A DNA stretch of 7,833 bases from Lutibacter sp. UBA4458 (lineage in GTDB: Bacteria > Bacteroidota > Bacteroidia > Flavobacteriales > Flavobacteriaceae): NCBI GenBank assembly GCA_002390165.1, contig DGOU01000151.1, positions 1 through 7,833 on the forward strand. Reading direction: 5' to 3'. Positions within the stretch are counted from its first letter, which is position 1. The number at the start of each line of letters is the position of its first letter. Positions 7,655-7,833 of this stretch are shown here, piece after piece. The position numbers were made by a program, and so were the translations under genes. The notes below the pieces were generated by a model. The model saw only the letters and a program-made list of their open reading frames with translations, ran no database searches and had not been told where the DNA came from.

Positions 7655-7833
7655 AAATTGTTTTGGAAAGCCTGCTTGAAGTAGTAAAATTAGTATGTGG
7701 CAGAGTTAGGATTTAAAGGCATCGATATTAATATGGGCTGCCCTGTACCGAATGTGGTATCTAGAGGGAAAGGTAGTGGCCTTATTCTGCGTCCAGATGT
7801 TGCGGCAGAACTGCCTGTCAGCGTGAAAACACG
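7655..7833 (+). pseudogene. dus: Decayed second copy of dus, internal fragment (continues past window)
   Basis: Just after the ATPase stop the sequence becomes recognisable as tRNA-dihydrouridine synthase. From 7700 one frame reads [20 protein letters not shown], then [18 protein letters not shown], then PVSVKTR at the window edge. This includes the Dus signature with the catalytic Cys (MGCPVPNV). Upstream, about 7655-7696 resembles QIFGKxPxEVAKLV once frameshifts are allowed. An extra four bases near 7693-7697 break the frame, and a TAG lies in frame at 7691-7693. About nine codons are missing between AAEL and PVSVKTR, where intact relatives have approximately IQAAKAGGL, so the copy cannot make a working enzyme. 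It has no start codon or ribosome binding site, and the first part of the protein is absent. The orientation is the same as that of the dus end at the left of the window. Confidence 0.9.

Noticed and set aside
1..7833. CRISPR arrays or complete insertion sequences.
   Set aside because: No regularly spaced direct repeats and no transposase with terminal inverted repeats were seen on either strand.

Overview
The window looks like chromosomal DNA of a low-GC Gram-positive bacterium of the order Bacillales. The evidence is strong AGGAGG-type ribosome binding sites, AT-rich genes, and a tRNA-dihydrouridine synthase C-terminus that resembles the YfjN/Dus1 type of Bacillus and relatives. I cannot name the species.

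Layout. (1) 1-282 is the 3' end of a dus gene that starts outside the window. A strong intrinsic terminator follows at 412-458. (2) 283-915 has no convincing intact gene. It holds the terminator and two short minus-strand open frames that may be decayed gene ends. (3) 916-2535 encodes a 539-residue protein that I place in the sporadically distributed TIGR04141/DUF6119 family. (4) 2536-3189 holds a short hairpin, a doubtful small ORF, and a clear but broken minus-strand remnant of a large serine recombinase (2691-3146). (5) 3190-4068 encodes a 292-residue protein with uracil-DNA-glycosylase-superfamily-like motifs. (6) 4170-7649 encodes a 1159-residue STAND/AAA-type ATPase with Walker A and Walker B motifs and a C-terminal helical, TPR-like repeat region. 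(7) From about 7655 to the window end there is a second dus fragment in the same orientation. It is frameshifted and carries an internal deletion, so it is a pseudogene.

Interpretation. Two dus segments in the same orientation bracket AT-rich accessory genes. The left one is the end of an apparently intact gene. The right one is a decayed piece that starts well inside the protein. This is the arrangement expected when an integrating element enters a conserved gene, supplies a replacement 3' part, and displaces the original 3' part to its far end. A tandem dus duplication would look similar within this window. The decayed serine recombinase supports a mobile-element origin and suggests the island is no longer mobile by that enzyme. 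The cargo has the character of a defence island: a DNA-glycosylase-like protein directly upstream of a large STAND-like ATPase, plus a TIGR04141 protein. A joint anti-phage role for the glycosylase-like/STAND pair is an inference from gene type and context. Nothing in the sequence proves it.
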